Shown one piece after another: positions 8,979 through 16,838 of a DNA stretch of 23,650 nt. The DNA is taken from assembly GCA_016719055.1 (NCBI GenBank), contig JADKAW010000034.1, positions 1-23,650 of the forward strand, in the 5' to 3' direction. Made by a program: the position numbers and the translations under genes. The notes below the pieces were generated by a model. The model was not told where the DNA came from and did not search any database. It saw nothing but the letters and a program-made list of their open reading frames with translations. The stretch is from Candidatus Rhodoferax mariagerensis (GTDB lineage: Bacteria > Pseudomonadota > Gammaproteobacteria > Burkholderiales > Burkholderiaceae_C). Positions within the stretch are counted from its first letter, which is position 1. Each line of letters starts with the position of its first letter.

Positions 8979-10216
8979 GTAAGTTCTCTGGCAAGGGGTT
9001 GCGGCACCAAATGACGGTCTATGCGCCCCAAGTGTGCAGCCCAACTGTAACTTGCCACAACCCGTTGCCTGCCGGCCAGCCCGGTTGCCGCTGCCTTGGC
9101 AGGTACCAGGAGCAAGGCATTGATTTCATTGATGAAGTCTTGCGCCTGCTCGGCAGACAGCAGTTCGTCACCCGGGCGCGCGTCAATTGCCTGAACACAC
9201 GAGGTGGACGCCACCACGGGCCGGGCCATAGCCATGGCCTCTAGGATCTTGTTTTGAATGCCGCGAGCCACGCGCAAGGGTGCCACCACCAGCGCCGCGT
9301 GCTGCAGGTAGGGGCGCACATCAGGCACAGTGCCAGTCACCACCACATGCGGGCCAGCCAGTGCCAGCACGGCGGGTGGCGGGCTGCGGCCCACAATGTA
9401 GAAGCGCAGCTGTGGCCAGGTTTGGCGCAAGCCGGGCAGGATGTCACTGACAAACCAGGTCACTGCGTCAATGTTGGGCCAGTAGTCCATGGCGCCGGTG
9501 AAAACCAGCGGAATGTGGTCAGACTCAGAGCCCTGCGCCACAAAAGGTGATGGGCGCGCCGGGTCTGGCGAAAAAAAGTCGGCATCCACACCATTGCAGA
9601 TGGTCTCCAGCTGGCTGGTGCCTTCGGGGGCCAGTTTGGCAAACAAGGCGGTTTCGTTGTCGGTGACAAAAAAAGAGCGCTGCGCCCTGGCCGCCACCAC
9701 GCGCTCGTAGGCCAATAGCCGGGCACCCTCACGCTGATACAGCCACGACATGGGCCAGCGGTGCTGGGAAGCATATTGTGTCCACTTGGCAGAATCCACA
9801 TCGACAAAATCTACCAGCATGGGTGGTTTGCCAGCCACTGACCGCAGTGGCACATACTGGGCCATGACGGATGAAAAAATCACGATGGCATCAATGGCTT
9901 CATTGGCCAGTGTGTGATTGACCCAGGTTTGCAGGGCGGCGTCCTGGTAATAGCGCTCACTCAGTGCCTGCCCGGTCAGCAGGCCACTCAAGCTGCGCAG
10001 TTTGGCCATGCGCGGGTTAAGGCGGGCCACATGCAAATCTGGGCAGAGGGCGCGCACTGTGCCCACATAAACCTCGTCTGCGGGGTCATCGACAAAAGTG
10101 CCCAAAAACACCCGGTGCGATTGCGTCAGGTGCTTGAGCAAATGGTAAGAGCGCACCTTGTCGCCCTTGTTGGGCGGATAGGGCATGCGGTGCACCAGGA
10201 AAAGCAGGTTGCCCAT
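8975..10216 (-). CDS. Exosortase A-associated glycosyltransferase (stp1-like)
   Basis: A 413-aa GT4-type glycosyltransferase resembling TIGR03087 (PEP-CTERM/EpsH1-associated sugar transferase). The diagnostic N-terminus MGNLLFLVHRMPYPPNKGDK is followed by VRSYHLLKHL. A GT-B nucleotide-sugar-binding half follows, with CNGVDADFF, FTGAMDYWPNIDAV and the segment RGIQNKILEAMAMARPVV. The frame extends 49 codons further upstream, but that part lies over femAB and lacks family character, so ATG 10216 is chosen. It starts 8 bp after the femAB stop and overlaps xrtA by ATGA. The likely role is adding one sugar of the EPS repeat on the cytoplasmic side; donor and linkage are not predictable. Confidence 0.88.
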   Translation of the reverse strand: MGNLLFLVHRMPYPPNKGDKVRSYHLLKHLTQSHRVFLGTFVDDPADEVYVGTVRALCPDLHVARLNPRMAKLRSLSGLLTGQALSERYYQDAALQTWVNHTLANEAIDAIVIFSSVMAQYVPLRSVAGKPPMLVDFVDVDSAKWTQYASQHRWPMSWLYQREGARLLAYERVVAARAQRSFFVTDNETALFAKLAPEGTSQLETICNGVDADFFSPDPARPSPFVAQGSESDHIPLVFTGAMDYWPNIDAVTWFVSDILPGLRQTWPQLRFYIVGRSPPPAVLALAGPHVVVTGTVPDVRPYLQHAALVVAPLRVARGIQNKILEAMAMARPVVASTSCVQAIDARPGDELLSAEQAQDFINEINALLLVPAKAAATGLAGRQRVVASYSWAAHLGRIDRHLVPQPLARELT

Positions 10217-10224
10217 GGCGGCAC

Positions 10225-11263
10225 TCAGGCGAGGTTGCGCACAATGAAGGGGCCAAGCCAGTTGGCCAGACCGATGGGCATGCGCCGCCAGGTGGCAATC
10301 AGCAACTGGTACTTGGCGTTGGTGGGGTTGTTTTGCGGAATGGCATCGCGCGTGTAAAGGCAATACTCGTAGTGCAGCGGTGTGGGCTCAAAACCCCAGT
10401 TTTTCTTGAAAGCATAGGGGCCGGTGCCCTGCTTGCTGCGGCCATAGTCAAACAACTTCAGGCCGCGGGCGCAGGCGCGGCGCATGAGCTCCCAGTATTT
10501 GAAGTCGTTGGCGGCCAGGTCGCGCGCCGCCTCAAAGTCGCCCGCGTAATAGGGCAAGACCTCGTCACGAAAATAAAAGCTCAGCACGCTGCTCAAGACA
10601 CGGCCGTCTGGCGCGGTCACTGTCAGCACCTCGCAGTCGGGTCCAAACACTGTCATCAGCGCCTGAAAGTATTTTTTGGGCATGGCGGGCGTGCCGTGGC
10701 GGTGCACGTTGTCGGCAAACACGTCAAAAAAGCGGTCTGCGGTGCGGTCAATTTCACTGACCAAGCCGTTTTTGATGCCCTTGCGCACCATGGCGCGCTG
10801 CTTGCGTGGAATGGCCAGCATGTTGGCCTCTTCATCGGCCAAAATTTCCTTGCGAAAGGTCACATACAGGTCTTGCAGCGGCCAGTCGGTGTGGCGGCGC
10901 TGCACGTTACGCAGCTCAAGGTGTGACACACCCCAGGCTTTTTGCGATCTGCTGGGCTTCAAGCTCCAGCGCGTCGGCCGCCTCGGGCGTGAGCGCGGCC
11001 ACGCCACCGTAAACAGCAAAGGGCAAACTGGTGAGCGAGTTGCCAAACAGCCAGCTGTTGATATGGCCAAGTGGCAGCACGCCCTGAATTTGACCACCCT
11101 GCTCGGCGTACAAATAATAACTGTCATGGTGAAAGACATCAGTGACGATTTTTTGCCAACCTGCCCGGTGAAAAAAGGTGGCCTCGGGACAGGCCAGCAC
11201 AAACGCATCCCAGCGTGTGGCCGTGGCGGCATCTTGCGGTGACAGGCGCTTGACGGTCAGCAT
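10225..11263 (-). pseudogene. XrtA-associated FemAB/GNAT-like protein, single frameshift
   Basis: Resembles the PEP-CTERM-associated FemAB-related protein (TIGR03019). The N-terminal frame (MLTVKRLSPQDAATATRWDA... to IAKSLG, 11263 to about 10935) and the C-terminal frame (VSHLELRNVQRRHTDWPL... to the stop at 10225) join cleanly if one G is removed from the GGGG at about 10932-10935, giving about 345 aa, the family length. The C-terminal half contains FDYGRSKQGTGPYAFKKNWG, typical of the fold. FemAB-type proteins move an acyl or aminoacyl group; in EPS loci the acceptor is unknown. The single one-base lesion amid conserved coding suggests a sequencing error or a very recent mutation. It starts 7 bp after the deacetylase stop. 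Confidence 0.78.
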
Positions 11264-11270
11264 GCGCGGC

Positions 11271-12143
11271 TCAGGTCAAGGCAGTGGTTGCCGCGTGCTG
11301 TGTCAGTTTGTCCAGAAAGATCTGATCCATGCGGCCCCATTTGAAGTCGCTGAGCAAACGGTTCAGGCGGCTTTCCATGCGGTGAATGTTGACGTAATGC
11401 CGAAACCGGGTCTTGCTGCTGATGCCCGCCACGCGGGGCTGCTCGGTGTCAATTTCCCACGGATGAAAGTAAAACACGCCAGGCTCGCGGTCTGTGGCAT
11501 TGACGCGGCCCAACATCCAGCGTGACACTGCATAAGGCAGCAGCCGGAAGTAACCCCCGCCACTGGAAGGCAGGTTGCGTTTGAGCACACGCAGGGTGGT
11601 GATGGGGATTTCCATCAGGCCGGGGCGCACTTCGTAGGCAAAACGTGGCGAATCCGGCATGCCGTAATGATCATGCTTGATGGGGTAGACGCTGGAGCTG
11701 TAGCTGTAGCCCGCGCGTGCCAGGCAGTCAAATGCCCACAGGTTGCGCTTGCCAATGGAAAAACTGGGTGCGCGGTAGCCCCGGACCTGGACGCCGGACA
11801 GGTCTTCAAGAATGATTTTGGCCAGGTGAACATCGGTAAAAAAGGCAGCTTCGGTTTGGTCGCTGGCGCGCTCATGGCCATAGCCGTGGCTGGCCAGCTC
11901 GTGGCCTTGCGCCACAATGTCGCGAACCAGCTGCGGGTAACGCTCGGCAATCCAGCCCAGCGTGAAAAACGTGGCCTGGGTGTTGTGCCTGGCCAGCATC
12001 TCCAGCACGAAATGGATGTTGCGCTCAACGCGGCATTCACGGGTGTTCCACTCAGAGCGGGCGATGTACGGCGCAAACGCAGAGACCTGGAAGTAGTCTT
12101 CCACATCAATCGTCAAGGCATTGGCAATGGGCAAACTTGGCAT
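11271..12143 (-). CDS. XrtA-associated polysaccharide deacetylase (NodB-like)
   Basis: A 290-aa carbohydrate esterase family 4 protein resembling TIGR03006. The metal/catalytic motif DVEDYF starts at residue 13, the zinc-ligand HxxxH motif is SHGYGH near residue 90, RGYRAPSFSI forms the active-site groove, and FHPWEID near the C-terminus matches the conserved His motif. There is no signal peptide, which is common in this subgroup. It would remove N- or O-acetyl groups from the EPS or its precursor. It starts 26 bp after the wecB stop, without an obvious Shine-Dalgarno, and ends 7 bp before femAB. Functional class is firm; substrate is inferred. Confidence 0.9.
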   Translation of the reverse strand: MPSLPIANALTIDVEDYFQVSAFAPYIARSEWNTRECRVERNIHFVLEMLARHNTQATFFTLGWIAERYPQLVRDIVAQGHELASHGYGHERASDQTEAAFFTDVHLAKIILEDLSGVQVRGYRAPSFSIGKRNLWAFDCLARAGYSYSSSVYPIKHDHYGMPDSPRFAYEVRPGLMEIPITTLRVLKRNLPSSGGGYFRLLPYAVSRWMLGRVNATDREPGVFYFHPWEIDTEQPRVAGISSKTRFRHYVNIHRMESRLNRLLSDFKWGRMDQIFLDKLTQHAATTALT

Positions 12144-12169
12144 GATGGTGCGAGGTGGACAGGCCGGGT

Positions 12170-13321
12170 TCAGCGTGAGACAAATGGCAAAGAGGTCAGC
12201 CAGGCGTGCATGTCTGCCGCAATGCGCTCAGCGGCGCGGCCATCCCAAAACTCGGGCACCCGGCCGCGCTTGCCGCGCCCGCCAAGAATGTCCTGCATGG
12301 CCGCCAGAATGGCGCTGCGGTCGCGGCCCACCAGAATGTTGGTGCCCTGCTCTACGGTAATAGGGCGCTCGGTGTTTTCACGCAGGGTCAGGCAGGGCAC
12401 GCCCAATGCCGTGGTTTCTTCCTGCAGGCCACCAGAATCGGTGAGCACCACCGTGGCACCAGCCATCAGGCCGAGCATGTCAAGGTAGCCTTGCGGGGGC
12501 AACATGACCATTCGCGCCGGGTCAATCAAGTCTGACAAACCAAAACGGTCGATGTTGCTGCGGGTGCGCGGATGCAGGGCAAACACCAGCGGCAAATCAG
12601 CGGCCACTTCGCTCAACACGCCTAGCAGGGCGCGCAGCGTGTCGGCATCGTCCACATTGGACGGCCGGTGCAAGGTGACCACGCCGTAACCTGCAGGATG
12701 GTCCAAAAACTTTGGATCGACCTTATGCGCCTGCAAGGTGCTTTGAGCCTTGGGCGCATTGGCGCGGCCAAACACCACAGAATCAATCATCACGTTGCCA
12801 ACAAACGACACGCGCTCGGCAGGAATGCCCTCACGCGCCAGGTTGTCCTGGGCGGTGCGCTCGGTGAGGTACAGGCGGTCTGAAATCTGGTCGGTGAGAA
12901 TGCGGTTGATCTCCTCTGGCATGGCCCTGTCATAACTGCGCAGGCCAGCCTCAATGTGGGCCACCGGAACACCTTTTTTAACCGCCACCAGCGAACATGC
13001 CAGGGTGGAGTTGACATCACCCACCACCACGACACAGGAGGGTTTGTGGGCGTCCAGAATGGGCTCAAACCGGCGCATGACTTCAGCCGTTTGCACGGCA
13101 TGAGTGGCAGACCCTACCTCAAGGTTGACATCAGGACGGGGCAGGCGCAGGTCCTCAAACAGGCGGTCGCTCATGTCTTTGTCGTAATGCTGGCCGGTAT
13201 GAACCAGCAGCACCGGCAGTGGCGGCGTGTGGGCCGCCATGGCACGCAAAATGGGTGCCATTTTCATGAAATTGGGGCGTGCACCCACCACGCAAATGAT
13301 TGGGCCGAGTTCAGTCATCAT
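12170..13321 (-). CDS. wecB: UDP-N-acetylglucosamine 2-epimerase (non-hydrolysing)
   Basis: A 383-aa cytoplasmic enzyme interconverting UDP-GlcNAc and UDP-ManNAc. Conserved blocks appear in order: GARPNFMKMAPI (residues 13-24), HTGQHYDKDMS (41-51), GDVNSTLACSLVA (100-112), HIEAGLRSYDRAMPEEINR with the catalytic acidic residues, TLHRPSNVD with the active-site His, ALHPRTRSNI, and DSGGLQEE followed by TERPITVEQGTN. Length is normal and the frame is intact. The start overlaps the ATPase stop as ATGA. With the C6-dehydrogenase downstream it suggests that the polymer contains N-acetyl-mannosaminuronic or a related amino-uronic acid, an inference from gene content. Confidence 0.93.
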   Translation of the reverse strand: MMTELGPIICVVGARPNFMKMAPILRAMAAHTPPLPVLLVHTGQHYDKDMSDRLFEDLRLPRPDVNLEVGSATHAVQTAEVMRRFEPILDAHKPSCVVVVGDVNSTLACSLVAVKKGVPVAHIEAGLRSYDRAMPEEINRILTDQISDRLYLTERTAQDNLAREGIPAERVSFVGNVMIDSVVFGRANAPKAQSTLQAHKVDPKFLDHPAGYGVVTLHRPSNVDDADTLRALLGVLSEVAADLPLVFALHPRTRSNIDRFGLSDLIDPARMVMLPPQGYLDMLGLMAGATVVLTDSGGLQEETTALGVPCLTLRENTERPITVEQGTNILVGRDRSAILAAMQDILGGRGKRGRVPEFWDGRAAERIAADMHAWLTSLPFVSR

Positions 13322-14421
13322 TCAGATTCCTTGACAGGTCTGGCAACCGCTTTGACAAGCTTTTTCAGCATTGACAACACCTCGACATTGACACGCTCCA
13401 GGCGCAACACGCTGTGCTCGATGCGGCGCAATCGGTGGTCGAATTGCTCGTCCGCCAAACCATTGATCTGGCTTGAAATGGCACCCGCCAGGCGCGATGG
13501 CACCTGCAACTTGTCCAGGCAAATGTCCAACTCTGACAGCGCGCCGAGTTCCTGCATGCCAGAGTCGATCCACTCGCCTTTGGTGACGGGGCCAGCACCT
13601 ACCTGGGGCGCAGACTCTTCACGCAATTCGGTGACAACTTCATTGACTTCTTCAAAGCCAAAAGCTGTCTTGTCGCCCAGAAAGCCCAGCAGCAGCAAGC
13701 GGTCACAAATAAGGTTGATGCGCCGGGGAATGCCGCCTGAGGCGGTGAAAACAAGCTCGTAGGCCGCGGCATCAAAAGTGGGGCGGTCTGTGGCACCGGC
13801 ACATTTGAGGCGGTGATCTATGTAGCCCTGGGTCTCAGTTGCATCAAGCGGGCCAATGTGGCAGGTGGCAGTGACACGCTGGCGCAGTTGCTGCATGTCC
13901 GGACTTTGCAAAATGACCCGAAACTCGGGTTGACCGACCAGAAAGGTTTGCAGCAGCGCCTGCTGTCCAAACTGGAAATTTGACAGCATGCGCAACTCTT
14001 CAACGGCGCGGGAAGACAGGTTTTGCGCCTCGTCCACGATCAGCAGGCAACGCTTGCCCTGGCTGGTCTGACTGACAAGAAAGGCCTCAAGCGCCATCAA
14101 CACGTCTGATTTGGAAGCGTCTTTCACACGCACGCCGAAGGCCGCACCCACCATGCGCAAGGTGTCCTCAGCATCGAGCTGTGTGGTGACCAGGTTGGCG
14201 GCCACCACTTTTTTGGGGTCGAGGCTTTCGATCAGGCCACGCAAAACGGTGGTTTTGCCGGCACCCACTTCACCGGTGATGACGATGAAACCTTCATTGC
14301 GCTGCACCCCGTATTCAAGGTAGGCCTTGGCCCGGCGGTGCTGCTTGCTGCTGAAGTAAAAACTGGGGTCAGGGTTGAGCTGAAAAGGCTTGCTGGTCAG
14401 CCCGTAATAAGACTCGTACAT
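13318..14421 (-). CDS. XrtA/PEP-CTERM locus AAA ATPase (ExeA/GspA-like)
   Basis: A 367-aa AAA ATPase resembling TIGR03015, found in XrtA EPS loci and related to the N-terminal ATPase of ExeA/GspA. The N-terminus MYESYYGLTSKPFQLNPDPS is characteristic. Walker A is GEVGAGKTT (residues 50-58) and Walker B LLIVDEAQNL (126-135). SGGIPRRINLICDRLLLLG near 240 corresponds to the sensor 2/arginine region. The C-terminal 70 residues are charged and probably coiled-coil. It starts 3 bp after the outer-membrane protein stop. Its role in EPS assembly is not established; energising or positioning the export machinery is a guess from the ExeA relationship. Confidence 0.9.
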   Translation of the reverse strand: MYESYYGLTSKPFQLNPDPSFYFSSKQHRRAKAYLEYGVQRNEGFIVITGEVGAGKTTVLRGLIESLDPKKVVAANLVTTQLDAEDTLRMVGAAFGVRVKDASKSDVLMALEAFLVSQTSQGKRCLLIVDEAQNLSSRAVEELRMLSNFQFGQQALLQTFLVGQPEFRVILQSPDMQQLRQRVTATCHIGPLDATETQGYIDHRLKCAGATDRPTFDAAAYELVFTASGGIPRRINLICDRLLLLGFLGDKTAFGFEEVNEVVTELREESAPQVGAGPVTKGEWIDSGMQELGALSELDICLDKLQVPSRLAGAISSQINGLADEQFDHRLRRIEHSVLRLERVNVEVLSMLKKLVKAVARPVKESE

Positions 14422-14424
14422 GGA

Positions 14425-15930
14425 TTAAAACTGCACATTCAGGTTGCCGGTGAGCGCGTTTTCAGTGTAGGGTGCCAGGCCGTCAAACACAACGTGACGC
14501 AGACCAACCGCTGCAGAAGCACGTTTGCCGATACGGCCGGTGAGGTTGACATTGGCGGAGCGCAAGCGGGTGTCTTGTGTGTTGTTGTCGCCGGAGGTAT
14601 TTTGCTGGGACCACAACACACCCAGCGAATAGTCTGGCGTGAGCCGGTGCGCAAAGTTGATGCTGAACCCCTGCTGACGGATTTTTGACGCAGTGGCCAG
14701 GTCATCCACGCTGGTCGCCAAGGTGTCGAGCCGGGTGCTCTCGGTGCGGGTGGCGACAAAGGTGATGGTGTCACGCTGGCCGAGCAGTGAAAACGACAAG
14801 TTCTGGCTGCGCTGCAAGGACACGGCAGACGACAGGAACTGGCTCACCACGTTTGCCGAAGGGGAAATGCCGTTGGCTTGCAGGTAGGCGTCAACCAGAG
14901 CAGCACGCGCAATTGGGTCTGGCTCTATGGAAGCGAACTGGCTGAACAGCAGGTCATAAACAGCGCCAATGCTTCCAAAACCAGTCTGGCTGGGCGTGGT
15001 TGTCACATCTCTTGAATCAGTGAAGCGCCACACCGTGCGAGCGCTCCGATGCTCAAAACTCACGTTGTGCGCATCACCAAACGGACGCTGACTGCGTGTC
15101 GCTGACAAACGGGTCAACTCGGAAGGCCGCCAATTCAGGCTGACACTGTGGGTGCTGCTGCTTTCCTTGTCCCGGGTGGTGAAATTGTTGGATTCACGGC
15201 CGGCGCTGGCAGAGACATTAAGCTGGGGTGTGAGGGTGTAAGTCAGACCCAAGTTAACACGGTCGGTCTCTGTGGTGCGCCCTTCGCTGTAGCTGATGGT
15301 TTGTCGGCTGGCATCGGTTGACCAGCCCAGGTTTCTGAATGCGCTATTACCGCTCAGCCTGACTGATGTGTCCGCCGAGTCTACGTCTGATGCCGCTGCA
15401 GCGTCGCTGCGTGTGGTGGTGCGGCTGTAGCGTGCTTCATAGTCGGCTGCATGAAACAAGCGGCCGCGCAAATACGGTGAAATGCGGTAATTGGAAACCT
15501 CGGCCTGGTTGGCGTTGACCGAGGTGTTGGAAGCCGACTGGGTGCCAAACGCAGACACTGCCTGCTGGGACACCGTGCCACTGAAATCAACAAAGGCCCA
15601 ATTGTCAACTGCTTCAAAAGTGCCAAAGGTGTTGAGTGCGTTTTGAATCTGGCGGCGATCAGGCGAGGTGCCCTGCGCATAAATGACCTGGCTCAGACCC
15701 AGGTCAAAATAGGTATTGAGCCGGGTACCTGCAATGCTGATACGAATGCCAGGGGTGATCTCGGTAATCTGTTCTGACCGCGGGTTGCTGCCATCCAGGC
15801 CCACGTTGTCGGTGATGGTTTCGGACACCGTCGCACGGGGTGTCACGGTGACCTGCCCCCAAGCTGACGTAGACGCCACAAGCAACAAGCCTGTGAGCGC
15901 AAGCAGATGTTCAGGCCTGCGCTTGCTCAT
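14425..15930 (-). CDS. PEP-CTERM-associated outer-membrane beta-barrel protein
   Basis: A 501-aa protein resembling TIGR03016. From the ATG at 15930 there is a signal peptide (MSKRRPEHLLALTGLLLVAS, cleavage near SAWG/Q), then VTVTPRATVSETITDNVGLD, followed by long amphipathic Ser/Thr/Arg-rich strands and a terminal Phe (LNVQF), as expected for an outer-membrane beta-barrel. The longer frame upstream (MAMAMDMAKVMVMAM) is a by-product of reading the kinase Tyr-repeat DNA in another frame, so it is rejected as the start. The gene overlaps the kinase 3' end by 20 bp. A role as an EPS export channel or surface-retention barrel is likely but not shown. Confidence 0.87.
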   Translation of the reverse strand: MSKRRPEHLLALTGLLLVASTSAWGQVTVTPRATVSETITDNVGLDGSNPRSEQITEITPGIRISIAGTRLNTYFDLGLSQVIYAQGTSPDRRQIQNALNTFGTFEAVDNWAFVDFSGTVSQQAVSAFGTQSASNTSVNANQAEVSNYRISPYLRGRLFHAADYEARYSRTTTRSDAAAASDVDSADTSVRLSGNSAFRNLGWSTDASRQTISYSEGRTTETDRVNLGLTYTLTPQLNVSASAGRESNNFTTRDKESSSTHSVSLNWRPSELTRLSATRSQRPFGDAHNVSFEHRSARTVWRFTDSRDVTTTPSQTGFGSIGAVYDLLFSQFASIEPDPIARAALVDAYLQANGISPSANVVSQFLSSAVSLQRSQNLSFSLLGQRDTITFVATRTESTRLDTLATSVDDLATASKIRQQGFSINFAHRLTPDYSLGVLWSQQNTSGDNNTQDTRLRSANVNLTGRIGKRASAAVGLRHVVFDGLAPYTENALTGNLNVQF

Positions 15931-16831
15931 GGCCATAACCATAACCTTCGCCATATCCATAGCCATAGCCATAGCCCCCCTTGAACACCGTGTTGACCTT
16001 GTTGAGCAGCAGCAGTTTGACCGGGCAGGACTCAATGGTGGCTAATGCCTGGCCAACCTCTGACTGCAGGGTTTTGCCGGCGTGCACCACCACCACGATT
16101 TGACCCATGTGGGTCGCCAGCACACGCGCTTCGGTGGTGGGCAAAAGCGGTGGGGAATCAAACACAATGATCCGGTCTGAGTAACGCGTGGCAATGTCTT
16201 CCAGCAAGCGCATCATGGCATCGCTGGCCAACAACTCGGTGGCGCGTGGATGCGGTGTGCCACTGGGCAATATCGTCAGCTTTTCGATGTTGGTCTTGAG
16301 CAGAACGCTGGACAGTTCCAGGCCCTCGTCCTGCACCAAATCCAGCAAACCAGGGCCAATGGGCAAACCCAACATACGCATGACCGACGGGCGAGCCACG
16401 TCTGCGTCCACCAGCATCACCGTGTTGTCAAGCTCGGTGGCAATGCTCATGGCCAGGTTGATGGCGGTGAAACTCTTGCCCTCACCGGGCAAGGCACTGG
16501 TGACCATGATCAGGTTGCCGTGCTTGACAAAAGCCGCACCTTTGCCCATGGCGTTTTTGATCAATGGCCGTTTGATGACCCGGAACTGGTCTGCAATTTG
16601 GGAGCGAGGCGCATTCGGGCTGACGATGCCCGAGGCGACCAGCGCGTCCATGTCAATGACAACCCGGCGAGACGTCTGGCCAGGCAACTCCGAAGGCGTG
16701 TACAGCACCGCTTCGCTGGCCTCATCCAGATCGGGAGCGGGTGCCGGAGCTGGCACAAAAACCGGCACATCGGCACCTGCTTTGCGAAGCTGCTCCAGGC
16801 GATTGGCTGCCTGTTCGATCAAGCTACTCAT
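15911..16831 (-). CDS. XrtA-associated bacterial tyrosine autokinase (BY-kinase)
   Basis: A 306-aa cytoplasmic BY-kinase resembling TIGR03018, working with the adjacent chain-length protein to control EPS polymer length. Walker A is SALPGEGKS (residues 112-120), Walker A' VMLVDAD (138-144) and Walker B IIVFDSPP (221-228). The C-terminal tail from residue 285 is GGYGYGYGYGEGYGYG, with six tyrosines, the expected autophosphorylation cluster. ATG 16831 is chosen because AGGATGA lies 7 nt upstream and the first family-like residues (MSSLIEQAANRLEQL) follow; the longer frame overlaps the previous gene. It starts 7 bp after the chain-length gene stop. The kinase is separate from its membrane activator, as in the CapA/CapB arrangement. 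Confidence 0.92.
   Translation of the reverse strand: MSSLIEQAANRLEQLRKAGADVPVFVPAPAPAPDLDEASEAVLYTPSELPGQTSRRVVIDMDALVASGIVSPNAPRSQIADQFRVIKRPLIKNAMGKGAAFVKHGNLIMVTSALPGEGKSFTAINLAMSIATELDNTVMLVDADVARPSVMRMLGLPIGPGLLDLVQDEGLELSSVLLKTNIEKLTILPSGTPHPRATELLASDAMMRLLEDIATRYSDRIIVFDSPPLLPTTEARVLATHMGQIVVVVHAGKTLQSEVGQALATIESCPVKLLLLNKVNTVFKGGYGYGYGYGEGYGYGHEQAQA
15931..15977 (-). repeat. Short Tyr-Gly codon repeat in the kinase tail
   Basis: Near-tandem six-base units of the type TATGGC/TATGGT encode alternating Gly-Tyr in the kinase C-terminus. Such units can slip, so tyrosine number may vary between strains. It ends one base before the start codon of the outer-membrane protein gene. Confidence 0.8.
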
Positions 16832-16838
16832 AATTGTT

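Noticed and set aside
10217..10363. 49-codon N-terminal extension of the stp1-like glycosyltransferase
   Set aside because: It overlaps the femAB 3' end and lacks family character; MGNLLFLVHRMPYPPNKGDK is the usual start of the family.
15931..15977. Short tandem units that could suggest a CRISPR array
   Set aside because: Units are six bases without spacers and encode the kinase tail. No CRISPR repeats or cas genes are in the window.
15931..16035. Longer N-terminus for the outer-membrane protein (MAMAMDMAKVMVMAM)
   Set aside because: It is the kinase Tyr-Gly repeat read in another frame; a proper signal peptide starts at 15930.
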